Shown: positions 12,561 through 25,568, counted from the first letter of the stretch. The stretch is DNA of 64,000 nt from Andrena cerasifolii (GCF_050908995.1 NC_135132.1:5389001-5453000); one strand, 5' to 3'. Numbers and translations: made by a program. The notes: a model not told the origin generated them from the sequence alone.

Positions 12561-12640
12561 TTTTTAATTAGATCTATCATTTGGTAAACAAATTATTTTT
12601 ACCATTTGCCACGTTTAAATTACCGACAAAAGATTATATA

Positions 12641-12926
12641 TGTAACGAAAGTATACTTTCGTTAATCCGAATCTTGCCGCGCTCCTCATGCTCCGCGCGC
12701 CTTTTAATGGACGACCGCTAGATGGAGCGAGGGGAGATGGGTATTACGTAGTAGAGCACATGTACAAAGTATACAAAAGGATATTATAGATCGAGTAAAA
12801 TAAATAGAGAAGCGAGAGTTGTAAACTTTAATTGTCGTTTCTTCGTTTACAGGTAGGAGTGTAAATAATGTAAATAATTGTTGTAAATTAGCGAATAAAA
12901 TTTTAAACTTTGTTCACAGAGAAACA
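12641..12926 (+). mobile_element. Candidate solo LTR
   Basis: The segment starts TGTAACG and contains a perfect 22 bp palindrome (TAACGAAAGTA / TACTTTCGTTA, 12643-12664), a GC-richer middle, a TATA-like AT stretch and an AATAAA near 12894. It can be read as ending in CA at 12918 or at 12926. With the second end the flanks are TATA and TATT, a poor 4 bp duplication. The order of features fits a Gypsy-type LTR, but no internal region, primer site or second LTR is present. It may equally be ordinary spacer. Confidence 0.3.
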
Positions 12927-15900
12927 TATTTCAGTTTATTTATTCATCGCTAGCGATAATAATTAAGAAGCCTTATATATATTATAGATAATTTTTTTTT
13001 AACTCAACTGGTTTTCTGCGTGCACCCTTCCATTGATAAACTCAAAAATCCTAAAAACCTCACCGAACACAAAGCTCCGCGAGGCTACGTATCCGCTAAA
13101 CTCTACAAAAGGGTAAGTCACCCCGCACATTCGAATCCCCGAGTGCCCCCCTCCTAAATTTCACATCCAAACAATTCCTCATTACTCGACGCAACTTTTC
13201 ATTACCCCCTTCCATAAAATCTGTCCCTCCCCAGAAACGAATCCTCCCTCGTTTCCGCCACCGTGCATCTCCAACCCTTCCCCAGCGCGGCCTCGTTGCA
13301 GGAGCGCGTGAAACAATTCGATTGCGCCCCCGAAAGCGGCCCGCAAGCCCGTATCAAGAAACCTCGCCGAGTGTTTATCGTAATCGTTGCATGCACGAAA
13401 CACGCGTCACGGTATCTCGGGAGGGCGGCTAGGATCGCTGGTATTGCGTTACGTAATTACATACCCGCCTCGTTATTAGGTATACGTACGCGTATGTCGG
13501 TTGCAGCGCGTATGTTTGCGGGCGCGGGAGGGGGATAAACCTCGCGCGGGGTCTGCGGGGGGATGAAAATTCAGTTCGACGTGCAATCACTGAATTTCAG
13601 ACACGCGCACGTCAGTAAATTACCGTCGATACGGAAATATCGGCTATGACGCAGGAATTGCGTGGCGCGCGCGCGCGCGCGCCGACCGTCCGCCCGATTA
13701 TATATTTATGCACACAGGCACTCGATTACATCCGCGTCCAGGCTGAACGTTATAATTTTAACAAATGTTAAATAGCCGATTTTCTCCGCGCGCGCACCGT
13801 GCAAGTAAATATTCATGCGATGGGTATAAGCGCGCGCGCGGGGGTTGTTTTCGAGGATTATTGCCGCGGACCGACGGCACGCCAAAGGCTTTATACGGTC
13901 TACGATTTCGCTCAGCTTATTATTATTGACCACGTGTCTAACGGATCATCCCTGGGTGTATTTTTGGTTTTTGGTGTTTGCTTTTTTTTTTACGGTATTT
14001 CGGGGTTGGGTTCTGTAGGCCGTTTGGCACAGTTCAGGGATCATCCCCTTCGGTGTACTGAGTCCCTCTGCGGGTTAATTAGGTGTCAGGGATGAAACAA
14101 GGCGCTAGACGCGTTGAATTCTACTTCGGGTGACTGTGTGTGGGCACCATAGTTCGGCGCCAGAAATGATTGTGGAGTACAAAGTGTTTTGAGCTGGATT
14201 GATTGGATTTTTTTAGAGTTTATGTGTTCAAGGATTTCGAGCGGGCCGTGGGACTTTTTTCACTGAAATTATTTACAGTAAGGGTTGAAAGAAAGTTTAA
14301 GCTGTGAATGGTAACGAAAAGAAGGTAGTTCTATTAGGAATAATTATATCTTAAGCGGGGACAGCAGAGTAATCGCCCGGAAAGGAAACGTATCTTTGGG
14401 AATTTATTAAAAGGAAACCACTTAATGAATTTTTTTGAAATTTTCAGGACTCTCTATTGGGTATTTCAGTTACATGAATATTATTTTTTAAATTTATTTT
14501 AAGCAGATTTATACGATGTACGGGACCAGTAACTCAGCGCTGCAGAAAGTCTCCGCTGAAATGGTTGACAGTTTTTCGACGAAACGGTTCTTCTGAAGTC
14601 AAAAGACCAGAAAGTTTTAGAAGCTATATGCGGATGGCTATGGTACGACGGATTCGATTTTGAAAATTTTGAAAAATCACAAAATGGCGAACCCCTTGTG
14701 CTTAAAATATTATTTCTAAAATTACTAGAAACTTGACTTAATTGGTAATCATGATTATTCCATACTTTTCTGTGGAAATTGGAAAAAAATGTGCACCGCC
14801 CGTAGGAGGAACAGTGAAATTAGCTTCGATTCCATGGAAGGACATTTGTACGCGTGTACCTGTGGACCATTTTGTGGGGCACCCCGAATGAGAATAGTCA
14901 AGTACCTATACTGGTGCACCGAGAATGCACTTGCATTCCAATTGCTTAGTCGTCCGTGCGCGAGTGCGGGCAAATCGTTTAGGTGTACAAATATTATGCC
15001 TGCAGTCGCAGGCGTGTCCGTGAATGCGTTAAGCCGAAAGAAGTGGACGATTGTTAATTTGCATAAAACGTGGTTAATTGAAAGTTATTAGTAAAATATG
15101 ACCAAGGTGTTCGAGGAGTTTCACGATGAAGTAGAAATTGCTTACGATTATTATGAGGTATAATAAAAAACCGATTATACCAGGAATAATATTCGATCAT
15201 TTCGACGTTCCTTTTATAGCGTGTGTATAAATGTAGTCGAAGAACTGATAAAGGGCTTGGTGTTACAATAATTGTAATTATTTTCTCTCTTCCTCCATTT
15301 TCGATTAATGATTAAACGCAAACTGTGGCTTTCAAACAAAAATCGGCACGGTAAAGACTAGATATCGATGTGAAGAATAATCGTGGCAAGATTCATTCAA
15401 TTCGGTTCAGTAGTTTTTTAAATATTGGCACTGGTTTTAAAAACACAGTTTCGAGAAAACAGTGTTTAAGGTTTAAGGTACAGGTTAAAGTGAGATAATT
15501 TTTTTGTTGTACTTACAGGGGCAGTAGAGTTGTAATTCCTTTGATGTTGCAGCTTCTACAAATTCTTTATTGGAAAAATCAATTTTTTCCACCATTCTGG
15601 GTGTAAGCAACCCCTTAATGGGTCCTTCCACTGTGAAGACGTGAGAAATTGTCATTTTTTAGGATTTATTTTCTGGTAAACGGAATGTCCAATGTAAATA
15701 ATATTTTCTCTATTTACTAATACACTTATTGACAGTATAAAAAAATCTGTTTTAAATGTTTAACAGTTTTTTTTTTTAATTTGTATTGCACTGATGTGAG
15801 CCTCTTGAAAAAGTGATGTAGTGCTGGTGAGGGTGATTCCGGGAGAACGACGCATGTAAAGCCAAAAATTCAAAGTATGTTTTAGTCATTATGAGTGTGG

Positions 15901-16283
15901 TTATCGTTGGGAGCAGAATTATAGTGACTGATAAAAAAATAACACGACGGCGGAGGTTTGAAGCTTATGCGTCGAAATACAGTAAATTTGTATGAAAAAG
16001 GTTTCTGAGGTCCCTGCGATACCCACTGATGTGATTGGTCAAATAATTTTTCGCAATCACCTGCACCAGTCGAAAAAAACGTCGTTCTGAGACAATTACG
16101 TTTATACTTAAAAAAAACAAATTAAAAAAATTCTTTTAATTTTTTTTGTATTTTCTAAGATTAGCTTAATAAATACCAAAAAGATTTACTGCATTACATG
16201 CTGTATCTACGGAGAAAAAAATCTTTAGAAATAGCTTAATTTTTCGGTCGATCAAAGTAGAATGACCCCTGAAACAGAGGGAG
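12927..16283. other. CpG-rich block and spacer, no gene seen
   Basis: About 13090-14110 is CpG-rich with several CGCG runs; the rest is AT-rich. Reading frames reach about 100 codons without domains. At 15615-15618 a TTAA is followed by TGGGTCCTTCCACTGTGA, which resembles the TIR of the TTAA hairpin at 40616, and preceded by the inverse of GGGGTTGCTTACACC, which resembles the end of the hairpin at 48216. This may be a junction of two element remnants. Confidence 0.5.
13665..13682. repeat. (GC)9 microsatellite
   Basis: Nine uninterrupted GC dinucleotides lie in a CpG-rich block. Such runs recur near 13829 and 57801, showing that CpG is not depleted here. Confidence 0.9.
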
Positions 16284-16291
16284 GCTACAGC

Positions 16292-16540
16292 CAGGGCCGG
16301 CGCGAGGATGTTCGGCGCCCTTGTGCAAGAAAATTTTTGGCGCCCCTAAATTTTTGCACCTGTTTTCTATTTAATATGTTTTGCCTTTACGAGGTACAAT
16401 AAAAAAGAATTACATTTACATTTTGTTTATATGGGAGTTGGATTCCTTTATTATTAAGTCTGCGATATAATTTTTAGCGCCCCCTTCGGTTGGCGCCCTT
16501 ACGCGGCGCATTACTTGCATAATGAGTTCCGCCGGCCCTG
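16292..16540. mobile_element. hAT-type MITE (249 bp) with 8 bp target duplication
   Basis: The ends CAGGGCCGGCGCG and CCGGCCCTG form terminal inverted repeats. The flanks GCTACAGC (16284-16291) and GCTACAGA (16541-16548) agree at 7 of 8 positions, the 8 bp duplication expected for hAT elements. Subterminal GGCGCCC motifs repeat on both sides. The AT-rich interior has no coding capacity. Confidence 0.9.
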
Positions 16541-16548
16541 GCTACAGA

Positions 16549-19500
16549 AAAGTGTCGTCGATGTAACAGCCGAAAGCAGGATATATCCGACCCCTCCCCT
16601 CTACACCCCCGTATTATGCAGTTAAAATGGACAGACGAGCAAGAGCACCGATATATCGCCCGCAACGATCGATCACCTACCCTGCTCCACTTCCCCCGCA
16701 TTCACAAACACACGAGCGGGGCAGGTGCGGGCGGGGTCGGAGTGGTAAACATACCTTCGCGTTTGGAGGAGTAGTTTCCTCGTACGTACGCGTCGAAAGG
16801 CCCGCCGAAAATTGCAGCCGCTCGCTTAATTTCAAAGCTCTTCGCCCGCGAGTTCTTAACGCGTAATTACGCCCTTGTCCTGATTTTCAAATACGCTGAC
16901 ATTAAGCGTATGCGGGCCTCGAAAACCGCGGCGGGCCAGGAGGGGCAGGAGGGGGGGGGGGCGGGAAAGTGGAGAACCCATCGTCACCCTCTAGCCCCCG
17001 TTTTGTTTATCCGTGCGCGAGATATCGCGTCGGTGGTGGTGAGCGCGAGCCGCGGTTACTTATTTAAGCGAGGGCTGCAGCGGTGCATCGCGTAACCACT
17101 TAATCAAAGAGTTCGAGAAGTTGGATTGCGCGCGCGCGAGCACCACCGTTGGAAAAAGACAAAAGCGTCCGGGTGCCGCCTGCTGGAAGAATATGGTTTA
17201 AGGACGGTTCTATCTGACGGCGGATAAATGGGGTCCATTCATTTAATAAAAATGCAAATTGCTCGGAATAATTTTTATGAGACAGTAGGCCATCGGGCAA
17301 TCGATTACGGGGATTCTTAGAAATTAGGATTACGCTGCGGAGGGTTGCCTCACTGGCGTTGGGAATTCGCGTTTCGAACCAACGATTTGTGAAAATAATA
17401 AAATGTTTTATTAAACAGTGGATAGTTATTCGAGGTGTAAACGAGGGTTCTGTTCGACAAGGTAGTTTCAGATTTTTTTCTTAGGAATAATATTAATTCG
17501 ATTTTATTGTACAGCTACAGAAAGATTATATCCACTAGGTTCTAATGAAACTTAACCTTTGGTTAATATTGAGATAAAGTGTAATAGTAATAATAACGAT
17601 GGGGCTTTTTAATGCTTCTAATAAAAAAAATATTGAGAATAATTATTGCAAAGTGGTGTTTTAAAGCTAACACTAAATAATTAAGAATAATACGTGTAGA
17701 ATATAGATTAAAATTGAGATAGTACATGTATATGATATAGTAACAAAATAAGCAGTAAATGATGAAATAAAGTATAGGGGTGAAACGGAGGAGAGGGAAG
17801 AATCCAAATATAAGGTAATAAAAACAAACGCAGTCACAAGAGAAAATAAAATATTTTAATGAATTATAAACTGTAAAAAATCGTTATCGAATATAAAGTT
17901 TAGAAATAAATGTAGCTACTGCACAGTTAAAGAAAGAGAAGGATGATGGGCACAATAGATTTCTAACACGTCGCTTTGTTTAAACAATATACTAAAAAGT
18001 AGTAAAAGTTTTCACAAAATACGTCATTGAACTCGATATAAAAAAATACATTATTTTTGTCTAAGAGATTTTTCTCTATAGTGCATAGTTTCCGAGATAT
18101 TGGGGTAAACGTGTTTTCACCTCAACTTTGAGGGCTAACTTCACCCCCTAGATATGGGCATTTGCCAATCTAAAAAAAGTATTTGGCAAATATTTTTACG
18201 TGACGAAAAACAGTTGGGTGATGTCCCTTGTCAGTACCTTGTTCAGAGGATCTGAACGATCACACTTCGTCAATATTCCCGATTGTGTAGAAACAGTACC
18301 TCCGGCAACCGCTAGAGCAGCGACGTGAATGTCTCGTTTCGCTAAGTACGCCGTGGAAACGCGGCCAGAATGTTTGCCACTCAATTCACCGCGTCATCTG
18401 GCCACTCGACCCCACCAGACCCTGACGAACTATTTTCGCGCTGTATGGGCGCGAAGATTTCCACCGGGCTGAATTTTGACCAGGCCTGAAGGAGGATATA
18501 TCCCTTGCATCGTTTATGACGGGTTTCTGATTCCGAGATGAGTGTACGTGGGACGCATAAGATAGGGTCTCACCTCGGCAAATCTGCACGTGACCCTAAT
18601 ACGGGTTACCGCGTCGCCCGGATTCGCACGTTCCCATGTGCATCCTAAAGTCTAAACACTTCTGTATGAGCCCAGGCTTTGGTTCACCGCACCAGCTACC
18701 CTCATACAGCCGCGCGCGCTCGCGATCACCCGCCGCTCGACACATGCACGTGCTTATCCGTCTGCGTCACGTGTGTAACTCGCGTTTACAGAAACAACTT
18801 GATCCACTTTTCTGAATGGAAACAGCGGATCCTGGTCACCAAACCTCTAAGCCCCACTTCCCACGTGACCTTTTGATTTTCCCGGGCAGTTTAAAACTGT
18901 TCCGCCGCGGCACAGTGGTCCACTTGCTCCCCGCGATGCTAAGTGCCTGGTGATTTATGGGTGACGCTGTATGTATTCTTCGGAACGATTCGGGAACTCC
19001 ACTGCTGATCAATACTGAATTAGTGATGAAGAAGTAAGATAAGTACAATGAACAGTCTGACTTGTGGAGTATGATTATACAGGGTGGTTCTAGGAACTGT
19101 GGTGGGCTATTAGTTCCTTGTAAGTGGGTACAGAAAAACGTAATGCAGTCACATTGTGCGCTATAGTGGAATCAATCATCCTTCAACTATATTCTTTCGC
19201 GAATACAAAGGTGCACTTATGAAGTGCAATAAGCTTACAGACCTCCGTGAGACATAGTCTTCAGGATCATAGTCCATATCTTGTGAATGTAATTCTGTAT
19301 AGGTACGTTTGGTTTATAAGGAACTATGACTTGGAAAATATCTCGGAGGTGATTCAGAAGATACCTATCCACCGTTGGAGTGAATACTGCTTTCGGGTTT
19401 GGCGCAATTTAGTGGCGCAAGTAGCGGCGAATTACTGACACTGTCTGAAGGAATGCGGAGCATTGCTTGACGCAGTTTGATGTTGTTTGGGGTAGTGCTG

Positions 19501-20660
19501 AACGCTGCTTTGATACAGTTTGACCTGGCACACATGGATATTCTTGGTATTCTGTAAATTATAATTGAGGCTACGAAATATAACTTAATAGAACAGAAGC
19601 TAAGTACAGTTAGCTTCTGCTGAAAGAATCTTCCCGGACCAAAATCCTTTCCCCTATGAACTCCACTGGGACCACTAACCCTGCACAATCTCTCAACCTC
19701 TGCCTAATAAACGATTTATATACTCTCCCCTCCCCATTTTCATTTTCACAGTGGTCCTTCTAGCCGCCCGTTTAGCACTAACCAAAGCGAGCCGGTGCAC
19801 GTCACCTGAATCGATAGCGAGGTGCGTCATATTAGACCTTATCAAGACGAGACACCGTGGACTCACCAAGCGACATTAATATCTCGTCAAACAACGTCTG
19901 CGTGCGCGAATATATCGGACAGGGAATCAATATTGAAAGGAATTTCCAGGTGGGGGAGGAGGGTGCAAACTAATGTGCCCGTTCGCGGAACGGTACCAGC
20001 GCAAACAGTCTAGAACAAACCGAGTGTTTCAGACGCGTTTCGGGGGGAGGGCGGCGTAATTTCCAACGATAACGTCGCTCGTCGTCGGCCATTAGACGGC
20101 AGCGGGAGTGACGGCCGCGTCGGCGACGCCGTGGTAATCGCGAACGATAGACGCCCGATCAATTAGACAGCCAAGTAATTTGCCCCGCTCGGCTTGTTTG
20201 CCACGCGAAACGATCGAGGGCTGCGGATGCGTCCATCCGTCCAGACGTTTCCGACTACACTCTGCTTGTATTCATATAAGCAACGGGGATATCGGCGCAT
20301 CCGTTTCCACCGGCTGAAAGCGGGCGAGCGATATTGACTTTCGTTTCAATATTCAGTTTCTTGAATAAAACAACAGTCGATGACCAACAGACTCGCATGC
20401 CCGTGCTCCACACACGCTGCCCGGTCTCTGTGTGCCCTAATCATCTTGTTATAACAGCTTTTGTGCTGGATTTCGTTCAAGCCCCGCTTCGGGCGCTGAC
20501 GTCTTGATGAAGGTAGCTTTGGGTGGTCGTGGGGCGGGACGGGGTGACTGGATTTTTTTCAGAACCTTTCTCTCGCGACAGAACAGAGGGTTGGGGGTTT
20601 CAGAAGATGGGAGGGTTGTTCAGCTTAGAATTTTATTTTAAAACAAGTTCATATCATCTT
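16549..20660. other. CpG-rich block then AT-rich spacer, no gene seen
   Basis: About 16550-17100 is CpG-rich with a G run near 16951-16960. About 17390-18100 is strongly AT-rich. About 18200-20550 is mixed, with CpG-rich patches near 18710 and 20030-20260. No frame above about 110 codons and no RNA gene was found. The 11-mer TATACAGGGTG at 19076-19086 recurs elsewhere in the window and may mark a mobile-element end. Confidence 0.5.
18010..18190 (+). repeat. Fragment of a dispersed fold-back family
   Basis: It carries the phrase GAGGGCTAACTTCACCCCCT followed by AGATATGG, close to the arm motif at 44036-44066 (GAGGGTTGGTTTCGCCCCCT then AAATATGC). No partner arm is found, so this looks like a relic half-element. 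Confidence 0.45.
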
Positions 20661-20860
20661 GGGTTAGGGTTGGTAAGTCAGGACAGGTTGGAAAGTTAGG
20701 TTAGATTGGCAAGTTGGGTTAGATTGGAAAGTTAGGTTAGGTTGGAAAGCAGTCTTTAGACCGAACCTCACGTTTGCGTTGATCTTCTTCTTCTTTCTTT
20801 ACTCCTGCTTGCTTATATATATTTATTTGCGCAATAAAGACGCCTAATAATAATAATAAT
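20661..20860 (+). mobile_element. 3' end of a non-LTR retrotransposon, copy 2
   Basis: From about 20731 this copy matches the one at 4720: GTTAGGTTAGGTTGGAAAGC, CAGTCTTTAGA, a pyrimidine-rich stretch, then GCAATAAAGACGCCTAATAA and a (TAA)n tail. Upstream, about 20661-20730, it has several degenerate copies of a GGTTAGATTGGAAAGTTA-like unit, so the TTAGG-like head is longer here than in the other two copies. No coding sequence is retained. Confidence 0.75.
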
Positions 20861-20956
20861 ATTTGTACAAAAATTTGGTAGCTTAGATGACGCGAAGGGG
20901 TGGTCATGACTCGTGGGGGACGGATAAAGGATAATTTTAAGTCTGGAAGGTGGTTA

Positions 20957-21213
20957 CAGTAAACTTTCGCTATAGGCGCGCGCTCGGGGCTGTCAGCGAA
21001 CACTTAACGTACAGCGTCGACGATTTCGATCCGCCGATGGCGCTGGGGAGATACAGAGCGTAGGCAGGTGAAAAACGTAGCGAGACAATGCATCGTGCTT
21101 TTTCTTTTTCGTAGCCAACGGTAACGCGCTCTCGGGTTCTCTCACTCTCGACCGAAGGATAGGGACGCGCATTCAACGCATAGTTGAGATGCGCTCATAG
21201 CGAGAATTTCCTG
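20957..21213. mobile_element. Tc1/mariner (pogo-like) MITE, copy 1
   Basis: The flanks are TA at 20955-20956 and 21214-21215. The left end is CAGTAAACTTTCGCTATAGG and the right end is the inverse of CAGGAAATTCTCGCTATGAG, so the TIRs match in most positions. A subterminal GCTCGGGGCTG motif is shared with the element at 33815-34036. The 257 bp interior is GC-richer than its surroundings and has no transposase frame. The assignment to the pogo/Tigger branch rests on the CAGT...CTCG..ATA style of the ends and is tentative. Confidence 0.75.
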
Positions 21214-21426
21214 TACTGATCTACGAACGTAAAGCGATTTCCATACACCACTAGAAAGATTGGTACCATTTTTAATTTCGAAATCAGATGGGATAACCTC
21301 CAAATATGGCCTCAAAGTTAAAAAATGGTATCAGTCAGTAATCACCTCACAGATTTAACATTGTCCTTTGTTTCGGAACCCTGTTATGGGGATGCCATAG
21401 GGAGATGAATTTTCTTTACAATTCAG

Positions 21427-21576
21427 AATTGAAGAGTCCATGTCGAAAACACTGTAAGTGCCAAAATTAAAAGAAAAATTTTTATCGGAAAATGTTCTAC
21501 GTCCAAATGATAATACTATATTACAGAATTTCATTTTTTGCACTTACAGTGTTTCCTACAAGGACTCTTCAATTAC
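21427..21576. mobile_element. Small TIR element
   Basis: ATTGAAGAGTCC and CACTGTAAGTGC occur at the left and in inverse order and strand at the right (21540-21576), giving arms of about 35 bp around a ~78 bp AT-rich centre. The same 17-mer CACTGTAAGTGCCAAAA occurs again at 63847-63863, so the end sequence belongs to a dispersed family. Confidence 0.65.
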
Positions 21577-24500
21577 TTCTCTGTGAGGTCTAGAGAAATG
21601 CATTTTAGTCTGAAAAATTCATACAAGTACCTACTGAGAAGTGGATTGTCTAGAAAAATGTCCCACGTGTGTCATCTTTATCACTGATTATGACCTAAAG
21701 AATTCTTATCACTTCTTGTGTATAATAAAAATGCGCTGAAGATTAAAGGTGGTCTGAATCACTTGACATTTGGATGATCAAATTTAAATACCTTTATCAT
21801 TTTCAACTATTCGAATCTTATAAAATCGTTACGTCATCCTTGACTCACTAGGTTCTATTCATAATTAGCTCTACTTGCACATGTTAAAGTTTTATGAAAC
21901 GTAAAAGGTCATTGGGCGATCTGCACATATTTAGTCTTTATGAATATTCCTGTACCGTTGGTTCGCGTTTTGAAATATTCACGTGCATCTAAGGAAGTCT
22001 TCGGGCACTTTGAAAGGGCACACGACGTCTCCGTAACCGAGATGGTTCTCATCGTCAGACATTTATGTATGTTCGATAGACTCTGGAAAATCCTCAACGT
22101 ATCTGTGAACGTTCTGGCTCCCTATTCCCTCAAAGAAAACATTTTCAAATATCCAAGATGCTTGAAGCAGTCCTGCAAAAGATCCAGCATCATTCCTGGC
22201 GTTCTGATAGCCCCACCTTATGCAGCGTGTGGAAACTTCGTTTAAAGTCAGTCGCTAATTGCCTCACTTCTTCGCTTCTTCCCTTCAGGGGACAAAAGTG
22301 TTTGCGTTATTCTGTGCATGGCTGCGACTCCCGTAGTCGACTCACTTCGTTAAACTCTACAGCCACTCTAATTCGTGGATGCGTGTAACGCGGTTATCTC
22401 CAGCCTCTTAATGGCGTTGTCAGATGACGCAGCCCCTTATTGTCTCCTAATATAGAGTGATGCTTGTTCTCGTTTTGCTGAATTACGCCGACAATGATCT
22501 GTCGCCCGATCGACCCGGCAATTCTTTCACGGAGCATAAAAATACCTCTCGCCAGATAGCGCTGTAAAATGTCCCTCCCTTGACAAATGGCACCGTTCGA
22601 AAGGGACTTCGAAATGGGATCGTTCTTTAATATTTCTCGCAAAAATGGGACGTTGTATGTAACTCGTAATCCCCGGTAATAATTTCGGGATCCGATCCTA
22701 GGTTCTACTTTCAATAAAATGTAGAGTTGCGACGAGAAATAAAAAATCGATTGGTAGCTCAATGCGGAAGTAATTGTTGCTTCTCACAGGTTCTTTTAGA
22801 CCGAATTTTTCCACCCCTCGAATCATAGAAATGCCACCGACTGCATGAAACATTCGAGCTCCCTTCGACGTTGCACCAGTCCCTTTCTTCCCACGAGGAA
22901 CGATCGATGCAGATCGAGTAATACATAGTCTGACTACTTCATCAAATTAACTAGAGGACGCGAAGCTCCGAGCTTACTGCTCGCGAGACGAAGCAGGTGC
23001 ACTTCGCAGGATAGTTACGAAGCGCCTGATACCCAGTCGCTGAAACTTCAAAACTATGTGTCTAACTTTTTCCGTATATTTACAGGGGCTGGGCTTAAGC
23101 GAACGGGACATTTTGACGTAGCCTGTTGCCCTCCAGGATGATCGAGCATTATCTTCCTGCGTTTATTACTCCATGGTCCTGGGACATCGTGCACGCGCGC
23201 AAGGGTATGTGGTCTGTTCGTTATGCGCGTACATGGTGTTTCAGTAATTTCTGCTGTGTGGTTCCTTTGAGAACATATTCGTGGGGTGATCAAAAAGGAT
23301 GAACGAGGGTTGAAGAGTTTTGGTAGTCCTAGTAGATACATACTATCAACAACCACTTAGGTGGGTGTAAGCTGAACCTAGTGTATAAATAACTTGAATC
23401 CAGCACACAACAGTATGAACACCTAACCTAAAATTTAGTCAATCTTATTATGTATCCAATTAAAAGCTGGTTGAGGCATAGTCGAACCTAGTAGGTACTA
23501 TTCTAACCAGGATGTTCCCAAGGTATGGCCAGGCCTGGCAGATATCTAAAAACCGTTTTACAAGGTCATATCGTGACAGACATTCAAATAATTTCAAATT
23601 TCCAACTGGCCAATAATTTAAAAATATAGAAATACCCCAGTTACCTACATTGCGGTTGGTATTCTTAAGCTGTGACCAAAGTTCAAAATGGACTGCGATC
23701 TTTACTATTAAACTATATATATATATGTAAGCAAATGTCATTACTTGGATAGTGTTAACTCTTATTCGGAATTTATAGAGTTACGTGGATAAGTAAATTT
23801 TGGGACAAATTGATCCAGTATCATATATTTACCAGAAACGAGCATTCAAAAATAAAACTCAGTTCATTTAATTATTACGAATTAATATTTCAAGAACTCA
23901 TTACATTTCTACAATAAACAAAATAAAAAATAATAAAAATGAATAATGGAAAATTAGAAAATTAAAATTAAAAAAATTGTTATTTATTATTTAAGGATAT
24001 GAAGGAGTTTCAGTTTAAAGAATGCGTTAGTAAAGGAGGAACTAGTTTATATACCTATGAAGTATTCCTGGTACCCCACCTTTGGAATGTTTGCTTATAG
24101 ACCTGTTTAGGTTGAACGTATTTAATAAAAAAATAAAAAAAACTCCCCCTATTACACCTTACATGTTGGAGCGTACGTTCTTCGAGCTGAATTAAAACAA
24201 TCAATGGCAAGTGTGTATCCGGAAAATGGTCCAGAACTTTTGCACAGCACTGTACAACTTCCTTGCATAGACTGTTTCGTACATGCTACCTGTGCCTTTG
24301 TGTGCAGGAACTGTTGCGAAACGTTCCGCGTCTGAGCACTGCAATGTAAGTTTAAGCGCGGCGCTGTGTGTTCCAGTCCTCGCAGGATGTCGCCGGGAAT
24401 CCCCGTGTCCCTCTACTTCGCGAAAGGATCTGTTTTGCCGAACGTCGCTGGCGCAATAAGAACAATTATGATAATAATTGAATGGTTAACAGTGGCGCGT

Positions 24501-24793
24501 AGCAAGACATTCCGGCGAACTTCGCCGACTGCCGCTAATACTTCGGTTATTAGATTGCAGTCGCAGCCGAACGACGACGACATGATGATGTTACGCGTCG
24601 CGAGCGGAGGGATCCTGGCCTGCTAATGGAAAATATGGAGTCGAGTTGTTTCGATATTAATGGAAAGCGGTGCTGTTAAGACTTAACGAACGTGCTAATT
24701 ATTGTCTTTTCGTGAGAAGAGGGATAAAGTAATTCTTGCTTAGCATTTTCTTCGTGGAGGTGCCTTTGTGCCACTCCCTCTAACGTAGAATAG
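21577..24793. other. Spacer, no gene seen
   Basis: There are open frames on both strands between 21909 and 22762, the longest 122 codons on the minus strand at 22394-22762. I recognise no family in them. The rest is spacer with a TA run near 23713-23727 and AT-rich DNA at 23860-24150. Confidence 0.5.
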
Positions 24794-24801
24794 GTCAAAA
24801 C

Positions 24802-25560
24802 CAGCGGCGGATTTCAGGAAACAGGCCCAGATGGTAAAGATTCTGAGGGGCCCATTTTTTCGGGAAAATGAAGTGGTAGTTTTCTAAAAACGGGCTAAGT
24901 GTACAGAAAAGTACCTACAGAAAAGAAATATAGTGTTTGGATAAAGTCATAATTTTTGTAAGGTAGGGCCCAAGCGAACCTTCTGAGCAGGGGCCCATTT
25001 TTCGGGAAAATGAAGAGGTAGTTTACTAAAACGGGCTCAGTGTAGTAGTACAGAAAAAAATAGTGTTTCGATAAAATCACTTTTTTTTAACGTAGGGCCC
25101 AAGGGGTCTTCTAGGCAGGGGCCTATTTTTCGGGAAAAAGAAAAGGTGTTTTTACTAGAAACGGGTTAAGTGTACAGAAAGGTACCTACAGAGAAAAATA
25201 TAGTGTTTGGATAAAAGCATAATTCTTTTTTTAAAATAGGGCCCAAGGGGGCCTTCTGAGTAGGGGCCCATTTTTCGGGAAAATGAAGAAGTAGTTTATT
25301 AAAACAGACTCAGTGTAATAGTACAGAAAAAAATAGTGTTTTTATAAAATCACTTTTTTTAACGTAGGGCCCAAGGGGTCTTCTAGACAGGGGCCTATGT
25401 TTAGGGAAAATGAAGAAGTAGTTTACTAAAAACGGGCTCAGTGTAAAAGTACAAAAAAAATATAGTTTGGATAAAATCATAATTTCCTTTTAGGGTGGGG
25501 CCTTCTTGGCAGGGGCCCAGGCGGCAAATGCTCATCAGCCGCCCGTTAAATCCGCCACTG
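24802..25560. mobile_element. hAT-type MITE (759 bp) expanded by an internal tandem array
   Basis: The ends CAGCGGCGGATTT and AAATCCGCCACTG are inverted repeats. The flanks GTCAAAAC (24794-24801) and GTCAAAAT (25561-25568) agree at 7 of 8 positions, a hAT-type duplication. The short element at 41533-41735 has the same ends, the same GGCCCAGGTGGCAAA-like subterminal block, the same right end (CATCAGCCGCCCGTTAAATC) and one copy of the TAGTGTTTGGATAAAG interior. The two are therefore one family, and this copy has grown from about 200 to 759 bp by internal tandem duplication. Confidence 0.9.
24846..25510 (+). repeat. Five-unit tandem array with dimeric organisation
   Basis: Units begin with AGGGGCC(C/T)AT at 24846, 24989, 25117, 25262 and 25389, with lengths of about 143, 128, 145, 127 and 122 bp. 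Units 1 and 3 share a longer form with GTACCTACAGA; units 2 and 4 share a shorter form with GTAGTACAGA or GTAATAGTACAGA. The array thus has a higher-order A-B-A-B pattern with a period of about 271 bp, ending in a fifth, B-like unit. All lie inside the hAT MITE. Confidence 0.9.
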
Positions 25561-25568
25561 GTCAAAAT

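Noticed and set aside
17341..17390. tRNA with a TTCGAACC (inverse box B)
   Set aside because: No box A is found at the right distance on the matching strand and no cloverleaf can be drawn.
21909..22245. hAT transposase C-terminal (dimerisation) fragment
   Set aside because: A faint resemblance on the minus strand is too short and too gapped to support.
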